Positions 18,653-29,017 of a stretch of 64,000 nucleotides of DNA are shown here, one piece after another. The stretch comes from Lawsonella clevelandensis (GTDB taxonomy: Bacteria > Actinomycetota > Actinomycetes > Mycobacteriales > Mycobacteriaceae), in NCBI RefSeq assembly GCF_003241315.1, contig NZ_QFOZ01000001.1, positions 62,001 through 126,000 on the forward strand. The letters are read 5' to 3'. Made by a program: the position numbers and the translations under genes. Numbering within the stretch: position 1 is the first letter of the stretch; the number at the start of each line of letters is the position of its first letter. Below the pieces are notes generated by a model. It saw only the letters and a list, made by a program, of their open reading frames with translations, did no database searches and was not told the DNA's origin.

Positions 18653-18697
18653 GAATGGGGCTGCTACCGACGTTACCGTCTGGTAGCAGCCCCATTC
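18653..18697. terminator. Bidirectional terminator between small membrane genes and prs
   Basis: A perfect 16-bp stem (GAATGGGGCTGCTACC at 18653-18668 with its complement at 18682-18697), with a 13-base loop, lies between convergent genes. Confidence 0.75.
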
Positions 18698-18726
18698 ATC
18701 TGTATCAGAGAGTTGCGAACCCTATC

Positions 18727-19704
18727 CTAGGCACCTTCAAACAGTGCAGTTACAGAACCATTATCGAAGATTTCATTAATGGTGGCAGCTAGGAGGGGAG
18801 CCATGGACAGGACTGTGAGGTTTTCGAAGCAATGCTCTTCCGGAATAGGCAGCGTATTGGTGGCAATAACTTCTTTCGCTCCGCAGTTAGCGAGACGCTC
18901 AGCAGCAGGATCGGAGAACACGCCATGCGTGCAGGCGATAACAACATCGCCAGCGCCAGCTTCCTTCAGAACCTTTACTGCGCCGGCAATAGTGCCGCCA
19001 GTGTCAATCATGTCGTCAATAAGAACGCAGGTACGGCCCTTCACATCACCGATAACACGGTGTGCCACAATCTGGTTCGCGACGCGGGGGTCGCGGGTCT
19101 TGTGGACGAAGGCCAGGGGAGCACCATCGAGGATGTTAGCCCACTTTTCCGCGGCCTTCACACGACCGGCATCGGGGGAGACAACGACAATGTTCTTGGT
19201 GCCGTACTTGTCTTTGACGTACTGTGCCAACTGCCCCATGGCATGCATGTGGTCAACTGGGCCATCGAAGAATCCCTGAATCTGGTCCGTGTGTAGATCC
19301 ACGGAGACGATTCTGTCGGCACCGGCAGCCTTCAGAAGATCCGCAATGAGACGAGCAGAGATAGGCTCGCGACCCATGTGCTTCTTGTCCTGACGGGCAT
19401 AGGGGTAGAAGGGGAGAATGGCGGTGATGTGGTGGGCAGAGCCACGCTTCAACGCGTCAATCATGATGAGAAGCTCAACGAGCCACTCGTTCAGCGGAGC
19501 AGGGAAACTCTGGATGACGAATGCGTCGGTGCCACGCACAGATTCTTCATAACGAACGAAGATCTCTCCGTTGGCGAAGTTGCGCATAGTTGTCTTTGTG
19601 AGAGTGACACCCAACTCCTGGGCTACTTCTTCGGCAAGTTCCGGATGTGCGCGACCGGAGATAAGAATGAGGTTCTTTTCCTGAGTGCTGCGTTTACTGG
19701 ACAA
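18727..19704 (-). CDS. prs: Ribose-phosphate pyrophosphokinase (PRPP synthetase)
   Basis: 325 residues. Makes phosphoribosyl pyrophosphate from ribose 5-phosphate and ATP; PRPP feeds nucleotide, His and Trp synthesis, and decaprenylphosphoryl-arabinose of the mycolyl-arabinogalactan wall. Motifs: FANGEIFVRYEESVRG, the flexible loop YARQDKKHMGREPISARL, the metal/PRPP site VSVDLHTDQIQGFF and the PRPP loop VLIDDMIDTGGTI. It lies downstream of glmU on the same strand with a 153-base gap, the standard order in this group. Confidence 0.96.
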   Translation of the reverse strand: MSSKRSTQEKNLILISGRAHPELAEEVAQELGVTLTKTTMRNFANGEIFVRYEESVRGTDAFVIQSFPAPLNEWLVELLIMIDALKRGSAHHITAILPFYPYARQDKKHMGREPISARLIADLLKAAGADRIVSVDLHTDQIQGFFDGPVDHMHAMGQLAQYVKDKYGTKNIVVVSPDAGRVKAAEKWANILDGAPLAFVHKTRDPRVANQIVAHRVIGDVKGRTCVLIDDMIDTGGTIAGAVKVLKEAGAGDVVIACTHGVFSDPAAERLANCGAKEVIATNTLPIPEEHCFENLTVLSMAPLLAATINEIFDNGSVTALFEGA

Positions 19705-19857
19705 AGGGAATCGTTATCCTCGTTTGTGGTAGTGGTGGGTAGTTTCAACGTTAGTGGATAAAAGGCATTCCCGATAAATTTTCAGGACGGGGGAAAGCGT
19801 GAAAGATATTACTTTTTTGCGGTATCCTGGTCGGCCTTCGTGTCATTGCCAACGGCA

Positions 19858-21336
19858 CTAGTATTTTTTTTGAGTGTCTTTCTGAGCATCTTCCTGTGCT
19901 TTTGCTGCAGCTTCCGCGGCGGCAGTACCCGGACGATGGTGAAGCACCCAATCGTTGACAATCCGCTGCGGGGCATCGCTATAAGTAAGGGCACCCGCCG
20001 GGACATCGTGGCGAATAACAGTTCCCGCCCCGGAATATACGCCGTCCCCCACAGTAACTGGGGCAACGTACATGGTGTCGGACCCCATGCGTACGTGAGA
20101 ACCAATTGTGGTGTGGTGCTTGTTGACTCCGTCATAGTTGACGAACACGCTAGACGCCCCAATGTTGGAGTAGTCGCCAACGGTTGCGTCACCCACGTAG
20201 GTAAGATGCGGAACTTTCGTGCCTTCGCCAATAGTGGCGTTCTTCATCTCGGTGAATGTTCCCATCTTGGAGTCAGTTCCCAAGTGTGTACCTGGGCGTA
20301 GATACGCCCAGGGACCTACTGTGGCACCGTCACCAATAACAGAATCGGATCCATGAGCGCGCACAACACTAGCGTTACAGCCAATTGTCACATTGGTAAG
20401 GGAACAATCGGGGCCAAGTGTGGATCCTTCACCCACCGTGGTGTGGCCATGCAGCTGGCAGCCGGGCAGGATAGTAACGTCGTGTGCCAGTTCCACATCC
20501 ACATCAATCCATGTAGTAGCAGGATCAATAATGGTGACGCCCTCCAGCATCCAATGAACAAGGATACGGCGATTCATTTCGGCGGAAACGTCCGCCAACT
20601 GTACGCGGTTGTTCACACCGGCAACGGTGAAGGCATCATCAAGATGGTGCGCTCGCACGGGACGATCTGCTTGCCGGGCAATAGACACAACGTCAGTGAG
20701 GTAAAGTTCGCCTTGCTCATTATTGGTATCGAGAAGCTCAAGCGAGCGGTGCAGTTGGGCAGCATCGAACGCATAAACACCCGAGTTCACCTCGGTAATA
20801 GCTTTTTCGTCCTCGTTAGCGTCTGCTTCTTCAACGATGGACAGTACTTCACCACTCGCATTGCGGACGATACGTCCGTAGCCAGTGGGGTTGGGCACGG
20901 TGGCGGTGAGGACTGTTACGGCCGGACGCGGATGCTGGTCGTGGACGTTTACCAAATCATGCAGAGTGGCAGAATCCAGCAGGGGAACGTCTGACGTAGT
21001 CACAAGAATTGTGCCGGTGAAGTCCTCCGGGAGCACCGAAAGACCACACATGACGGCATGACCCGTACCGTTTTGTTCCTCTTGGACGGCGGTAAGGACA
21101 GGACATCCAAGGTCCCCGGCACTGTGGCGCACTGCCTGCTGCACGCGCTCACGCTGGTGACCCGTCACTACCACAATGTTGTCAGGCGATACCCCGGCGG
21201 CAGCATGAAGAGCATGTTCTAGCATTGTGCGCCCACATAAACTATGGAGCATTTTCGGGGTGGAGGACTTCATTCGCGTCCCTAATCCGGCCGCGAGAAT
21301 GATGACGGTAATAGGCGATGCAGCAGTTTTAGACAT
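19858..21336 (-). CDS. glmU: Bifunctional GlmU: glucosamine-1-P acetyltransferase / UDP-GlcNAc pyrophosphorylase
   Basis: 492 residues. Makes UDP-N-acetylglucosamine for peptidoglycan and arabinogalactan linkage units. The N-terminal uridyltransferase has LAAGLGTRMKSSTPKMLH and the later EEQNGTGHAVMCGL; the C-terminal left-handed beta-helix has repeated hexapeptides and the segment FVNYDGVNKHHTTIGSHV. I chose the ATG at 21336 (MSKTAASPITV) with AGAGG upstream. The gene ends in a Lys-rich tail (KAQEDAQKDTQKKY) encoded across a run of eight A on the coding strand; loss of one A would give a longer tail ending at 19809. It diverges from cysK. Confidence 0.95.
   Translation of the reverse strand: MSKTAASPITVIILAAGLGTRMKSSTPKMLHSLCGRTMLEHALHAAAGVSPDNIVVVTGHQRERVQQAVRHSAGDLGCPVLTAVQEEQNGTGHAVMCGLSVLPEDFTGTILVTTSDVPLLDSATLHDLVNVHDQHPRPAVTVLTATVPNPTGYGRIVRNASGEVLSIVEEADANEDEKAITEVNSGVYAFDAAQLHRSLELLDTNNEQGELYLTDVVSIARQADRPVRAHHLDDAFTVAGVNNRVQLADVSAEMNRRILVHWMLEGVTIIDPATTWIDVDVELAHDVTILPGCQLHGHTTVGEGSTLGPDCSLTNVTIGCNASVVRAHGSDSVIGDGATVGPWAYLRPGTHLGTDSKMGTFTEMKNATIGEGTKVPHLTYVGDATVGDYSNIGASSVFVNYDGVNKHHTTIGSHVRMGSDTMYVAPVTVGDGVYSGAGTVIRHDVPAGALTYSDAPQRIVNDWVLHHRPGTAAAEAAAKAQEDAQKDTQKKY
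19864..19871 (-). repeat. A8 homopolymer in the last codons of glmU
   Basis: Eight T on the plus strand (eight A in coding sense) lie three codons before the glmU stop. A one-base contraction moves translation into a frame that stays open to a TAA at 19809-19811 and adds a polar tail with a similar Lys/Asp-rich composition (for example GNDTKADQDTAKK). Confidence 0.85.
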
Positions 21337-21500
21337 AAATCCCTCTGCGCTCGAGAAGCTGATTAATTCCATCTTACGTGCTTTGCGTCATAGTGAACGA
21401 AACTCGGCATCCTCGCATACTAGTGAGCACTATGGAAATATCAGAACCGACGGTTCGTCCGTTGGACCATTAACAAGTTCTAAGAAAAGGGGACTTCCTC

Positions 21501-22433
21501 ATGGCTATTTACAATGACGTCACTGAGACTATCGGTAACACTCCACTCGTCCGACTGAACCGACTTACAAAAAATACGGGAGCTACTGTTCTCGCAAAAC
21601 TTGAGTACTTCAACCCCGCTAATTCCGTAAAAGATCGCATTGGCCGCGCCATTATTGATGCAGCCGAGAAATCCGGAGATCTAAAGCCCGGCGGAACTAT
21701 TGTTGAGGGAACATCCGGCAATACCGGTATTGCACTAGCAATGGTGGGTGCTGCCCGCGGCTACCACGTTATTTTGACAATGCCGGAAACAATGTCGAAA
21801 GAACGACAGGTTATGCTGAAGGCCTTCGGTGCGGAGATTGAACTTACGCCAGGATCCGCAGGCATGCAGGGGGCAGTGGATCGTGCAAAGGAAATTGTTG
21901 AGTCCACCCCTAACTCCATTCTCGCCAGCCAGTTCGCCAACCCCGCCAACCCCGATATCCACCGTAAAACCACCGCGCAGGAGATTCTCCGCGATACTGA
22001 TGGCAAGGTGGATATTTTTGTAGCAGGTGTGGGCACCGGCGGCACCCTTACCGGAGTAGGGCAGGCCCTTAAGGAAGCTAACCCGGATGTACAGGTAGTA
22101 CTAGTAGAGCCCGCAACCTCACCACTCCTTTCCGAAGGACACGCCGGACCGCACAAGATCCAGGGCCTGGGAGCCAATTTCGTTCCCGACGTTTTGGATC
22201 GCGATATATATGACGAAGTTATTGACGTCACTGACGATGATGCTGTCGCAACCGCTCGTAAGGCCGGACGGGAGGAAGGCATCCTTGGTGGTATCTCTGC
22301 TGGTGCTGCGCTTTATGCTGCACTACAGCTTGCGGCTCGTCCCGAGAACAAGGGGAAGAATATCGTCGTTATTATTCCCGATTTTGGTGAGCGCTACGTA
22401 TCCACCATTCTCTTCGACGATATTCGAAATTAA
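21501..22433 (+). CDS. cysK: Cysteine synthase A (O-acetylserine sulfhydrylase)
   Basis: 310 residues. PLP enzyme that makes cysteine from O-acetylserine and sulfide. The PLP lysine is Lys44 in NSVKDRIG, the substrate loop is [12 protein letters not shown] (about 69-80), and the phosphate-binding loop is GTGGTLTG. The C-terminus ends in the Ile/Phe-rich region expected for docking CysE. ATG with AAAAGGGGA upstream; divergent from glmU by 164 bases. cysE, which makes its substrate, is the next gene. Confidence 0.96.
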   Translation: MAIYNDVTETIGNTPLVRLNRLTKNTGATVLAKLEYFNPANSVKDRIGRAIIDAAEKSGDLKPGGTIVEGTSGNTGIALAMVGAARGYHVILTMPETMSKERQVMLKAFGAEIELTPGSAGMQGAVDRAKEIVESTPNSILASQFANPANPDIHRKTTAQEILRDTDGKVDIFVAGVGTGGTLTGVGQALKEANPDVQVVLVEPATSPLLSEGHAGPHKIQGLGANFVPDVLDRDIYDEVIDVTDDDAVATARKAGREEGILGGISAGAALYAALQLAARPENKGKNIVVIIPDFGERYVSTILFDDIRN

Positions 22434-22471
22434 CGAGATATCTTTTTCTCGCTACATCTAAAACGATAGGA

Positions 22472-22510
22472 TCAGAGAAGTTCCGCCCCTATTGCGCGGA
22501 ACTTCTCTGA
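22472..22510 (+). terminator. Hairpin between cysK and cysE
   Basis: A perfect 15-bp stem (TCAGAGAAGTTCCGC at 22472-22486 with its complement at 22496-22510) with a 9-base loop, ending 19 bases before the cysE start. There is no T run, so it may reduce rather than stop transcription into cysE. Confidence 0.6.
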
Positions 22511-22529
22511 CTGTATGTGAGGAACCCCA

Positions 22530-23114
22530 GTGAATATTCTCGCCCTTATTCGTGAAGACCTACAGAATGCGCGTACGCATGACCCCGCTTCACGAGGCGA
22601 CTTAGAAAATGCACTGGTGTACTCCGGTTTGCACGCTATCTGGGCCTACCGCGTTTTTCACGCTATGTGGCAGATCCCCGTACTACGCCCCCTCGCCCGT
22701 GTGGGGTCCCAAATAACTCGCTCTATTACCGGCATTGAAATTCACCCTGGGGCCACTATTGGCCGGCGTTTCTTCATTGACCACGGTATGGGTGTTGTTA
22801 TTGGCGAAACAACCGAAATAGGTGACGACGTCATGCTGTACCACGGGGTGACACTCGGTGGACGCTCACTGGACAAAGGGAAACGCCATCCCACTATTGG
22901 TAACCGTGTACAGGTAGGCTGCGGTGCCAAGGTGCTAGGGCCCGTCGTTATTGGTGACGATTGCGCTATCGGTGCCAATGCTGTTGTGGTGCACGATGCA
23001 CCCCCGGACTCAATTCTTATTGGGATCCCAGCTGAGGTGCTGCATCGACAAGCCAACCAGACTGAGCTTTTAGTGGACCCGGCCGAATATATCGATCCCG
23101 CTATCTACATCTAG
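22530..23114 (+). CDS. cysE: Serine O-acetyltransferase
   Basis: 194 residues, the short form common in actinobacteria. Acetylates L-serine with acetyl-CoA, the committed step to cysteine. The left-handed beta-helix is clear: [33 protein letters not shown] with the catalytic Asp-His region, then [33 protein letters not shown] start with GAGGAA upstream. It ends in the acidic-Ile tail (EYIDPAIYI), fitting a CysK-docking C-terminal Ile. It pairs functionally with cysK upstream. Confidence 0.95.
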   Translation: MNILALIREDLQNARTHDPASRGDLENALVYSGLHAIWAYRVFHAMWQIPVLRPLARVGSQITRSITGIEIHPGATIGRRFFIDHGMGVVIGETTEIGDDVMLYHGVTLGGRSLDKGKRHPTIGNRVQVGCGAKVLGPVVIGDDCAIGANAVVVHDAPPDSILIGIPAEVLHRQANQTELLVDPAEYIDPAIYI

Positions 23115-23165
23115 ATATCTATATCTAGACTGTACGGATCCTACAGTTGACTATGTAATACGTTT

Positions 23166-23197
23166 GTGCCCCGCCTGTACTCAGACAGGCAGGGCAC
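23166..23197. terminator. Terminator between cysE and tRNA-Gln
   Basis: GTGCCC-C-GCCTGT (23166-23178) pairs with ACAGGC-A-GGGCAC (23185-23197) with one internal mismatch and a 6-base loop; a T-rich stretch follows on the plus strand. An A/T-rich 8-bp palindrome (23110-23129) precedes it across the cysE stop. Confidence 0.65.
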
Positions 23198-23223
23198 CGT
23201 TATTATTTTCTGTTATTGTTATG

Positions 23224-23295
23224 CTCTCCCGCCAGGACTCGAACCTAGAACGGCTGGACCAAAACCAGCTGTGTTGCCTATTACACCACGGGAGA
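23224..23295 (-). tRNA. tRNA-Gln (anticodon UUG)
   Basis: 72 bases folding as a cloverleaf: acceptor stem TCTCCCG/CGGGAGA, anticodon stem GCTGG/CCAGC with loop TTTTGGT giving anticodon TTG, and T-arm with GGTTCGAGTCC. The CCA end is not encoded. Discriminator base is G. Confidence 0.93.
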
Positions 23296-23317
23296 TTGTG
23301 GAAAAATCGCGGCACTA

Positions 23318-23368
23318 ACCTGTGAGACAGTGCTATCTGTGGGACAGTACTACCTGTAGGACAGTGTG
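23318..23368. repeat. Three near-identical 17-bp tandem repeats upstream of tRNA-Gln
   Basis: Units at 23318-23334, 23335-23351 and 23352-23368 share the pattern ACCTGTGAGACAGTGCT with one to five changes. The array ends 22 bases upstream of the mature tRNA 5' end, in its promoter region, and between it and the end of rmlA. Confidence 0.8.
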
Positions 23369-23402
23369 CGACGAGCCTCAAAGATCAGCCTTCGAAGCTT
23401 CC

Positions 23403-24272
23403 TTAGTGTACCCCATCGACCAGGGCTAGCAAGTAATCGCCATAGCCAGAGGAGGTTTGTGCAGACGCCAGCGCCCGCAATTGCGCATCGTCAATACGCC
23501 CCAACCGCCAGGCAACTTCCTCCGGAGCCCCAATTTTTTGCCCCTGCCGTTGCTCTACCGCACGCACATAGTCGCCAGCACTCATCAGATCATCCACAGT
23601 GCCGGTATCCATCCAACAGGTACCGCGCGGCAGTACCTCCACATGCAGCTTCCCAGCCTCCAAATAGTGGCGATTGACATCCGTAATCTCATACTCGCCG
23701 CGTGCAGACTTCTGTAGGTGTCGAGCTACCTCAATAACGGAATTGTCATAAAAATACAGGCCAGGAATAGCAAAAGATGAACGTGGGTGAGCAGGCTTTT
23801 CCTCAATAGATAGCGCCCTGCCCGTAGCATCGAAATCAACCACACCATACGCCTGCGGCTCCCGCACCTGATAGGCGAAAACAGCACCACCATCAACCTG
23901 CGCAAACCGGCGCAGCTGAGTTCCCAAACGGGGGCCATAAAAAATGTTATCGCCCAAGATAAGCGCCACATGGTCGTCGCCAATGAAATCCGCACCCAAT
24001 ACGAACGCCTGGGCAAGCCCCTCCGGCTTCTCCTGCGAAAGATACTGCAAACGCAGACCCAGGTGGCTACCGTCACCCAGCAAACGCTCAAACTGGGGGC
24101 GATCCACTGGGGTCGTAATGATAAGAATATCCTCAATACCCGCCAACATTAGGGTAGAAAGAGGATAGTAGATCATCGGCTTGTCATAAACCGGGAGTAA
24201 TTGTTTACTGACAGCCATCGTCATAGGGAACAGGCGCGACCCCGTACCGCCCGCCAAAATGATGCCACGCAT
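23403..24272 (-). CDS. rmlA: Glucose-1-phosphate thymidylyltransferase
   Basis: 289 residues. Couples glucose 1-phosphate and dTTP to dTDP-glucose, the first step to dTDP-rhamnose, which links arabinogalactan to peptidoglycan in this group. Nucleotide-binding motif [29 protein letters not shown], then [14 protein letters not shown] and the sugar-binding [21 protein letters not shown]. The other rml genes are not nearby. It diverges from mfd with only 22 bases between start codons, and TAAACT lies 6 bases before its ATG on the minus strand, so it is likely leaderless. Confidence 0.95.
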   Translation of the reverse strand: MRGIILAGGTGSRLFPMTMAVSKQLLPVYDKPMIYYPLSTLMLAGIEDILIITTPVDRPQFERLLGDGSHLGLRLQYLSQEKPEGLAQAFVLGADFIGDDHVALILGDNIFYGPRLGTQLRRFAQVDGGAVFAYQVREPQAYGVVDFDATGRALSIEEKPAHPRSSFAIPGLYFYDNSVIEVARHLQKSARGEYEITDVNRHYLEAGKLHVEVLPRGTCWMDTGTVDDLMSAGDYVRAVEQRQGQKIGAPEEVAWRLGRIDDAQLRALASAQTSSGYGDYLLALVDGVH

Positions 24273-24274
24273 GT

Positions 24275-24292
24275 TTCTAGTTTACGCTAGAA
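24275..24292. promoter_or_regulatory. Overlapping divergent promoters of rmlA and mfd inside a palindrome
   Basis: The inverted repeat TTCTAG-N6-CTAGAA (24275-24292) fills the 22-base gap. On the minus strand TAAACT (24284-24279) lies 6 bases before the rmlA ATG; on the plus strand TACGCT (24283-24288) lies 6 bases before the mfd GTG. The two -10 boxes share two base pairs. Both genes would be leaderless. Confidence 0.5.
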
Positions 24293-24294
24293 GC

Positions 24295-27200
24295 GTGACC
24301 AACTCTTCTGTTCCCGCCGTCCACGATGCACCTCACGACACCCCACTAGGGCGTGTACCCCTCGAATTAGCACTCCACAATCCTGCCCTCCAAGAAGTAC
24401 TGAACGATGCCTCCCGCGCGGAACGCAACCTCACCATCAATAGTATTGATGCCGCCCGACCCCTCATTCTTGCAGGTCTCGCAACAACCACACCCCTCCT
24501 TGTAGTGACGGCAACAGGTCACGAAGGCGAAGAACTCACCGCCGAACTCGCTACCTACCTAGGCGATGGCGTCGCCTACTTCCCAAGCTGGGAAACCCTT
24601 CCACACGAACGACTCTCACCCTCCATTGACACCGTAGGGCGACGGCTGGAAGTCCTCCACCGGCTACAACTTGCCGACCACCCCAACAAAAACTGCCCCA
24701 TCACCCCATTGCGTGTTGTTGTGGCGGCAGCTCGCTCCCTCATCCAACCCCTGCAAGGTTCCCTCGCTCACACAGAACCCTTCATTCTGCACGTTGACCA
24801 AGAAATCGATTTCGCAGAGCTTCCCACAATTCTGACCGGCCTCTCCTACGAACGCGTCGACCTAGTCGCACGGCGCGGGGATTTCGCTGTCCGCGGCGGC
24901 ATTGTCGATATCTTCCCGGCCACCGCCGAACACCCCGTGCGCATCGAATTCTGGGGCGACGAAATCTCTGACATCCGCACCTTCGCCGTTGCAGACCAGC
25001 GCACTATCCCCGACGCTGACCTCACCTGGGTTGCCATGTACCCATGCTCGGAGCTTCTTATGACAGAAGACATGGAGCATCGCGCCGCGAAACTCTCCCA
25101 GGACCTCGCTGGCTACACAGCCATCGCTGACATGCTCGACAAACTCTCCCACGGCATACCAGTAACCGGCCGCGAAGCCTTCATTCCCGCACTCGTCCCA
25201 GATGACCTCCAGCTCCTCCCCAGCTTCCTGCCCGCAGGAGCCATTACCGTCGTCTGTGACCAAGAAAAAATTCGTACCCGCACCGCCGACCTCACTCGCA
25301 CCTGCGCAGAATTCCTCGATGCGTCCTGGGAAAACGCCGCTGACGGCGGAGAAGCCCCCATTGACCTTCTCAATCTCGGACAAGGCGCCTACCGCACACT
25401 GCGAGAAGTCCACGAGGACACTCTGGATAACGACGGACGCTGGTGGGTCCTCAACCCGCCCGGCATGCTCAACGTGGACGCACCGCAAGGCTCCCCCCTC
25501 CACGAACTATCCTGGACTGCCGCACCCGCACCACGCGGTGACCTCACTGCCATCAATGACCTTGTTGAGGGACTACACCATCGGCTCCACACAACAGATG
25601 GAACAGAAAAACCCGTCTTTCTCATTGGTCCCGCCTCCACCTATCGGCGTCTTCACCAGCAGCTACGTGAACGAGACATTGTTCTCCACCAACTCGCGCC
25701 GGGCTACCAGCCTGCCGTAGGGAAAGTGAATTTCCTGGCAGGTAACTGTCGTAATGGGGTGGAGCTTCCAGAACTCCTCATTCTTTCGGAACCTGATCTC
25801 ACCGGTTCCCGCGTCGGCACGGTCAGCAGTAGACGTTCCCGCGTGGCGAAACGTCGTAACGCTGTTGACCCGCTGGCACTCAAAGCCGGCGACCTGGTGG
25901 TACACGATCAACATGGCATTGGTCGTTTTGTGGAAATGACGGAACGCACCATTAAAACAGGGGAGGGGACCAGCCGCCGCGAGTACCTCGTTATCGAATA
26001 TGCCCCCTCAAAACGTGGACAGGGCGGCGACCGTCTCTATGTTCCCATGGAGCAACTCGACCAGCTCAGCCGCTATGTGGGTGGGGAACAACCAGCACTG
26101 AGCAAAATGGGTGGCTCGGATTGGAAAAATACGAAGCGCAAAGCCCGTAAAGCCGTCCGAGAAATCGCTGGTGAACTAGTGCAACTCTATGCAGCCCGGC
26201 AGGCTGCCCCCGGACATGCATTCGCCCCCGATACACCTTGGCAGCAAGAGATGGAAGACGCCTTCCCCTATGTGGAGACGGAAGACCAGCTGCATGCCAT
26301 TGACGATGTAAAAAATGACATGGAAAAACCCACCCCCATGGACCGTGTGGTGGTGGGGGATGTTGGCTACGGAAAAACTGAAGTAGCTATGCGGGCGGCC
26401 TTCAAAGCCGTACAGGATGGTACCCAGGTTGTAGTGCTGGTACCCACCACACTTTTGGCGCAACAACATTTAGAGACCTTTAGTGAACGCATGGCCGGTT
26501 TTCCCGTGACGGTGAAGGGGTTGTCCCGCTTTACTTCTCCAGCGGAATCACAGGAAATTCTGGAGGGTTTACGAGACGGTACTGTGGACATTGTTATCGG
26601 TACGCACCGCCTTCTACAACCAGGCGTGCAGTGGAAAAATCTGGGACTTGTCATTGTTGACGAGGAGCAGCGTTTTGGGGTGGAGCACAAGGAACATATC
26701 AAAGCCCTACGTACCCACGTGGATGTTCTCACCCTCTCCGCCACCCCTATCCCGCGCACTCTAGAAATGAGTTTGGCGGGCATTCGCGAGATGTCGACGA
26801 TTCTTACCCCTCCCGAGGACCGTCAACCTATTCTCACCTATGTGGGCGCCTACGATCCTAAACAGGTGGCGGCTGCTATCCGCCGTGAACTCTTGCGTGA
26901 CGGGCAAGTTTTCTTCGTTCACAATAAAGTATCCGATATTGATGCTGTTGCAACACAATTAGGAGAGTTAGTTCCAGAAGCACGCATTGCCGTTGCGCAC
27001 GGACAAATGTCGGAGCAATTACTGGAGCAGACAGTAGACGGATTCTGGAACCATGAATGGGATGTGTTGGTGTGCACCACCATTGTGGAAACAGGACTCG
27101 ATATTTCTAACGCCAATACGCTCATTGTGGACCATGCCGACCGCCTCGGTCTCTCACAGATGCACCAGCTGCGTGGCCGTGTGGGGCGTTCACGCGAACG

Positions 27201-28119
27201 TGGCTACGCCTACTTCCTCTACCCGGCCGGAAAACCACTTACCACGGTGGCCTATGACCGCTTGAAAACAATTGCACATAATAATGATCTAGGCGCCGGC
27301 ATGGCCGTTGCTATGAAAGATCTGGAACTACGCGGCGCCGGAAATGTATTGGGGGCGGAACAATCTGGGCATATTGCCGGGGTGGGATTCGACCTCTACG
27401 TGCGGCTCGTTGGTGAAGCCGTGGATGCTTTCCGTGCCGCCGCAGATGGCAAGGCAGTAGAACAACCCGTATCCCGTGAGGTGCGGGTAGAACTGCCAGT
27501 CGATGCCCATATTCCTGCCAGCTACATTGAGGGAGAACGACTCCGTTTAGAGGCTTACCGAAAGATTGCACAAGCTGGTGACCGTGCTCATCTGGCCGCA
27601 GTAACAGCCGAATTAGAAGACCGTTATGGGGCAATACCGGACGTTACACAGCGGCTCTTCTCGGTTGCGTTGCTTCGTCAACTAGCACAACAACACGGCA
27701 TTACAGACATTGGGCTCACCGGATCAACCCTACGTATTTCGCCACTGGCGTTACTGGATTCTCAACAAGTACGGTTGCGACGTCTCTATCCGCAGGCCCG
27801 CTACCGCGCTACAGTACAGCAGGTTGCCGTGCCGCTACCTCGTGTAGGAGGGAAAAACCTGGCGGGGGAGAGGATCCGCGATGATGATCTTCTCCAGTGG
27901 GTTGCGGACCTTATTACCGGAGTGAAAGGAATTCCTCGTATTTCTCTTGAACCGCCGCGGCCAGAAGAGTCTTCTGACAATACTGACGGAAGCTCCGAGC
28001 ACACCTCTTCTACAGAAAAATCTGTAGAGGACAATGCAGAAGAGTCGGTACCATCGGTAGATACCGCGTCGTCACGTTCTACATCCAGGTCTCGCCGAAG
28101 GAAGCGTTCCCATGGCTAA
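24295..28119 (+). CDS. mfd: Transcription-repair coupling factor Mfd
   Basis: 1274 residues. ATP-driven translocase that removes RNA polymerase stalled at DNA lesions and recruits UvrA. The N-terminal UvrB-like module is followed by the CarD-like polymerase-binding domain ([19 protein letters not shown], from about 530), the helicase motor with Walker [10 protein letters not shown] (about 688), DEEQ box in [12 protein letters not shown] (about 788), [12 protein letters not shown], the TRG region and [16 protein letters not shown], and a C-terminal D7 domain. It ends in a Ser/Glu-rich tail of about 50 residues and a basic end. The GTG at 24295 is preferred to an ATG at 24259 that would overlap rmlA. 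mazG overlaps its end by 8 bases. Confidence 0.94.
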   Translation: MTNSSVPAVHDAPHDTPLGRVPLELALHNPALQEVLNDASRAERNLTINSIDAARPLILAGLATTTPLLVVTATGHEGEELTAELATYLGDGVAYFPSWETLPHERLSPSIDTVGRRLEVLHRLQLADHPNKNCPITPLRVVVAAARSLIQPLQGSLAHTEPFILHVDQEIDFAELPTILTGLSYERVDLVARRGDFAVRGGIVDIFPATAEHPVRIEFWGDEISDIRTFAVADQRTIPDADLTWVAMYPCSELLMTEDMEHRAAKLSQDLAGYTAIADMLDKLSHGIPVTGREAFIPALVPDDLQLLPSFLPAGAITVVCDQEKIRTRTADLTRTCAEFLDASWENAADGGEAPIDLLNLGQGAYRTLREVHEDTLDNDGRWWVLNPPGMLNVDAPQGSPLHELSWTAAPAPRGDLTAINDLVEGLHHRLHTTDGTEKPVFLIGPASTYRRLHQQLRERDIVLHQLAPGYQPAVGKVNFLAGNCRNGVELPELLILSEPDLTGSRVGTVSSRRSRVAKRRNAVDPLALKAGDLVVHDQHGIGRFVEMTERTIKTGEGTSRREYLVIEYAPSKRGQGGDRLYVPMEQLDQLSRYVGGEQPALSKMGGSDWKNTKRKARKAVREIAGELVQLYAARQAAPGHAFAPDTPWQQEMEDAFPYVETEDQLHAIDDVKNDMEKPTPMDRVVVGDVGYGKTEVAMRAAFKAVQDGTQVVVLVPTTLLAQQHLETFSERMAGFPVTVKGLSRFTSPAESQEILEGLRDGTVDIVIGTHRLLQPGVQWKNLGLVIVDEEQRFGVEHKEHIKALRTHVDVLTLSATPIPRTLEMSLAGIREMSTILTPPEDRQPILTYVGAYDPKQVAAAIRRELLRDGQVFFVHNKVSDIDAVATQLGELVPEARIAVAHGQMSEQLLEQTVDGFWNHEWDVLVCTTIVETGLDISNANTLIVDHADRLGLSQMHQLRGRVGRSRERGYAYFLYPAGKPLTTVAYDRLKTIAHNNDLGAGMAVAMKDLELRGAGNVLGAEQSGHIAGVGFDLYVRLVGEAVDAFRAAADGKAVEQPVSREVRVELPVDAHIPASYIEGERLRLEAYRKIAQAGDRAHLAAVTAELEDRYGAIPDVTQRLFSVALLRQLAQQHGITDIGLTGSTLRISPLALLDSQQVRLRRLYPQARYRATVQQVAVPLPRVGGKNLAGERIRDDDLLQWVADLITGVKGIPRISLEPPRPEESSDNTDGSSEHTSSTEKSVEDNAEESVPSVDTASSRSTSRSRRRKRSHG

Positions 28120-29017
28120 TGTCATTACCGTCTGGCAGCTCGATGAAAGATTCCCAGGGTTACTGACAGCAGATATGGTACCTGCCGTACAAGCTGGCGA
28201 GGCATGTCTTGTTTCTGCTGAAATCGCCGAGTATTACCCCACACTTACCGCCTGGGGAGAACTCCGGCGTACAGATTCAGAGTGGACCCCCAGCGAGGCG
28301 CCGCACCTTCCCGAAAACACTCGCTATATTTTTACCAGTTTGGGGAAAGCAGACTGGGACGCCGCATATCCACAGTGCGATTCTGAGGCAGCGGAATGGG
28401 ATTGGCGGAAGGCGGAATTACCGGCAGGTATGAGTATGGTAGAAGCGGCTCACGTAATGACGCATGTGCGCAGCCACGGTCCCTGGGAAAGCGAGCAGAC
28501 ACACCAGAGCTTAGTGCCCTATTTGTTGGAAGAAACCTATGAATTAGTGGACGCCATTCGCGATTCTGATTCTGGCACAGCAGACATTGTTTCCGAATTA
28601 GGCGACGTGTTTTTAGAAGTACTCTTCCACTCTGCAGTGGGGGAGAGTGCTACTGGAGATGCCCATTTCACCTATGACGATGTGGCGAACTCTCTGCTGG
28701 ATAAGCTGAAAAGGAGAATGCCGTACGCTTTTAACGGGGGCCAGTTTCCGGCAACAGCAGCAGAACAGGACGCTCTCTGGCAAGCATCGAAAAAGCGTGA
28801 AAATCGTTCTCCGTTTGTGGGCATTGTGCGGTCACAGCCGGCTCTTTCGCTTGCTTCACAAGTTGTTAAGCGGGCGCGCCGGGCAGGGGTTAGTGAAACG
28901 GATATTCCTTTGTTACTTCGCAAAATTACCGATGTTGATAAGGATGGTCGAGGTTCTGCGGAGGAAAAAGTGAGGAAGGTTTCTCTGGAGTTTTTGCAGC
29001 GATTGCGCGGTAAGTAG
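28112..29017 (+). CDS. mazG: Nucleoside triphosphate pyrophosphohydrolase MazG
   Basis: 301 residues. Hydrolyses (d)NTPs to monophosphates; in mycobacteria it clears oxidised nucleotides. The MazG domain is seen as [23 protein letters not shown] (canonical GCPWD is HGPWE here), the metal-binding [10 protein letters not shown] and [13 protein letters not shown]. The first about 110 residues form a variable N-terminal part seen in actinobacterial MazG. Overlaps the 3' end of mfd by 8 bases; AAGGAAG lies upstream of the ATG. Conserved position after mfd. Confidence 0.9.
   Translation: MANVITVWQLDERFPGLLTADMVPAVQAGEACLVSAEIAEYYPTLTAWGELRRTDSEWTPSEAPHLPENTRYIFTSLGKADWDAAYPQCDSEAAEWDWRKAELPAGMSMVEAAHVMTHVRSHGPWESEQTHQSLVPYLLEETYELVDAIRDSDSGTADIVSELGDVFLEVLFHSAVGESATGDAHFTYDDVANSLLDKLKRRMPYAFNGGQFPATAAEQDALWQASKKRENRSPFVGIVRSQPALSLASQVVKRARRAGVSETDIPLLLRKITDVDKDGRGSAEEKVRKVSLEFLQRLRGK

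Noticed and set aside
24862..25503. 213-residue minus-strand frame inside mfd
   Set aside because: Mirror of mfd coding sequence, Gly/Glu-rich by codon complement, with no motif.
28008..28033. Palindrome TCTACAG-N6-CTGTAGA near the mfd end
   Set aside because: It lies in the coding sequence of the disordered Mfd tail; a terminator there would cut off mfd, and mazG overlaps downstream. Kept only as a curiosity.
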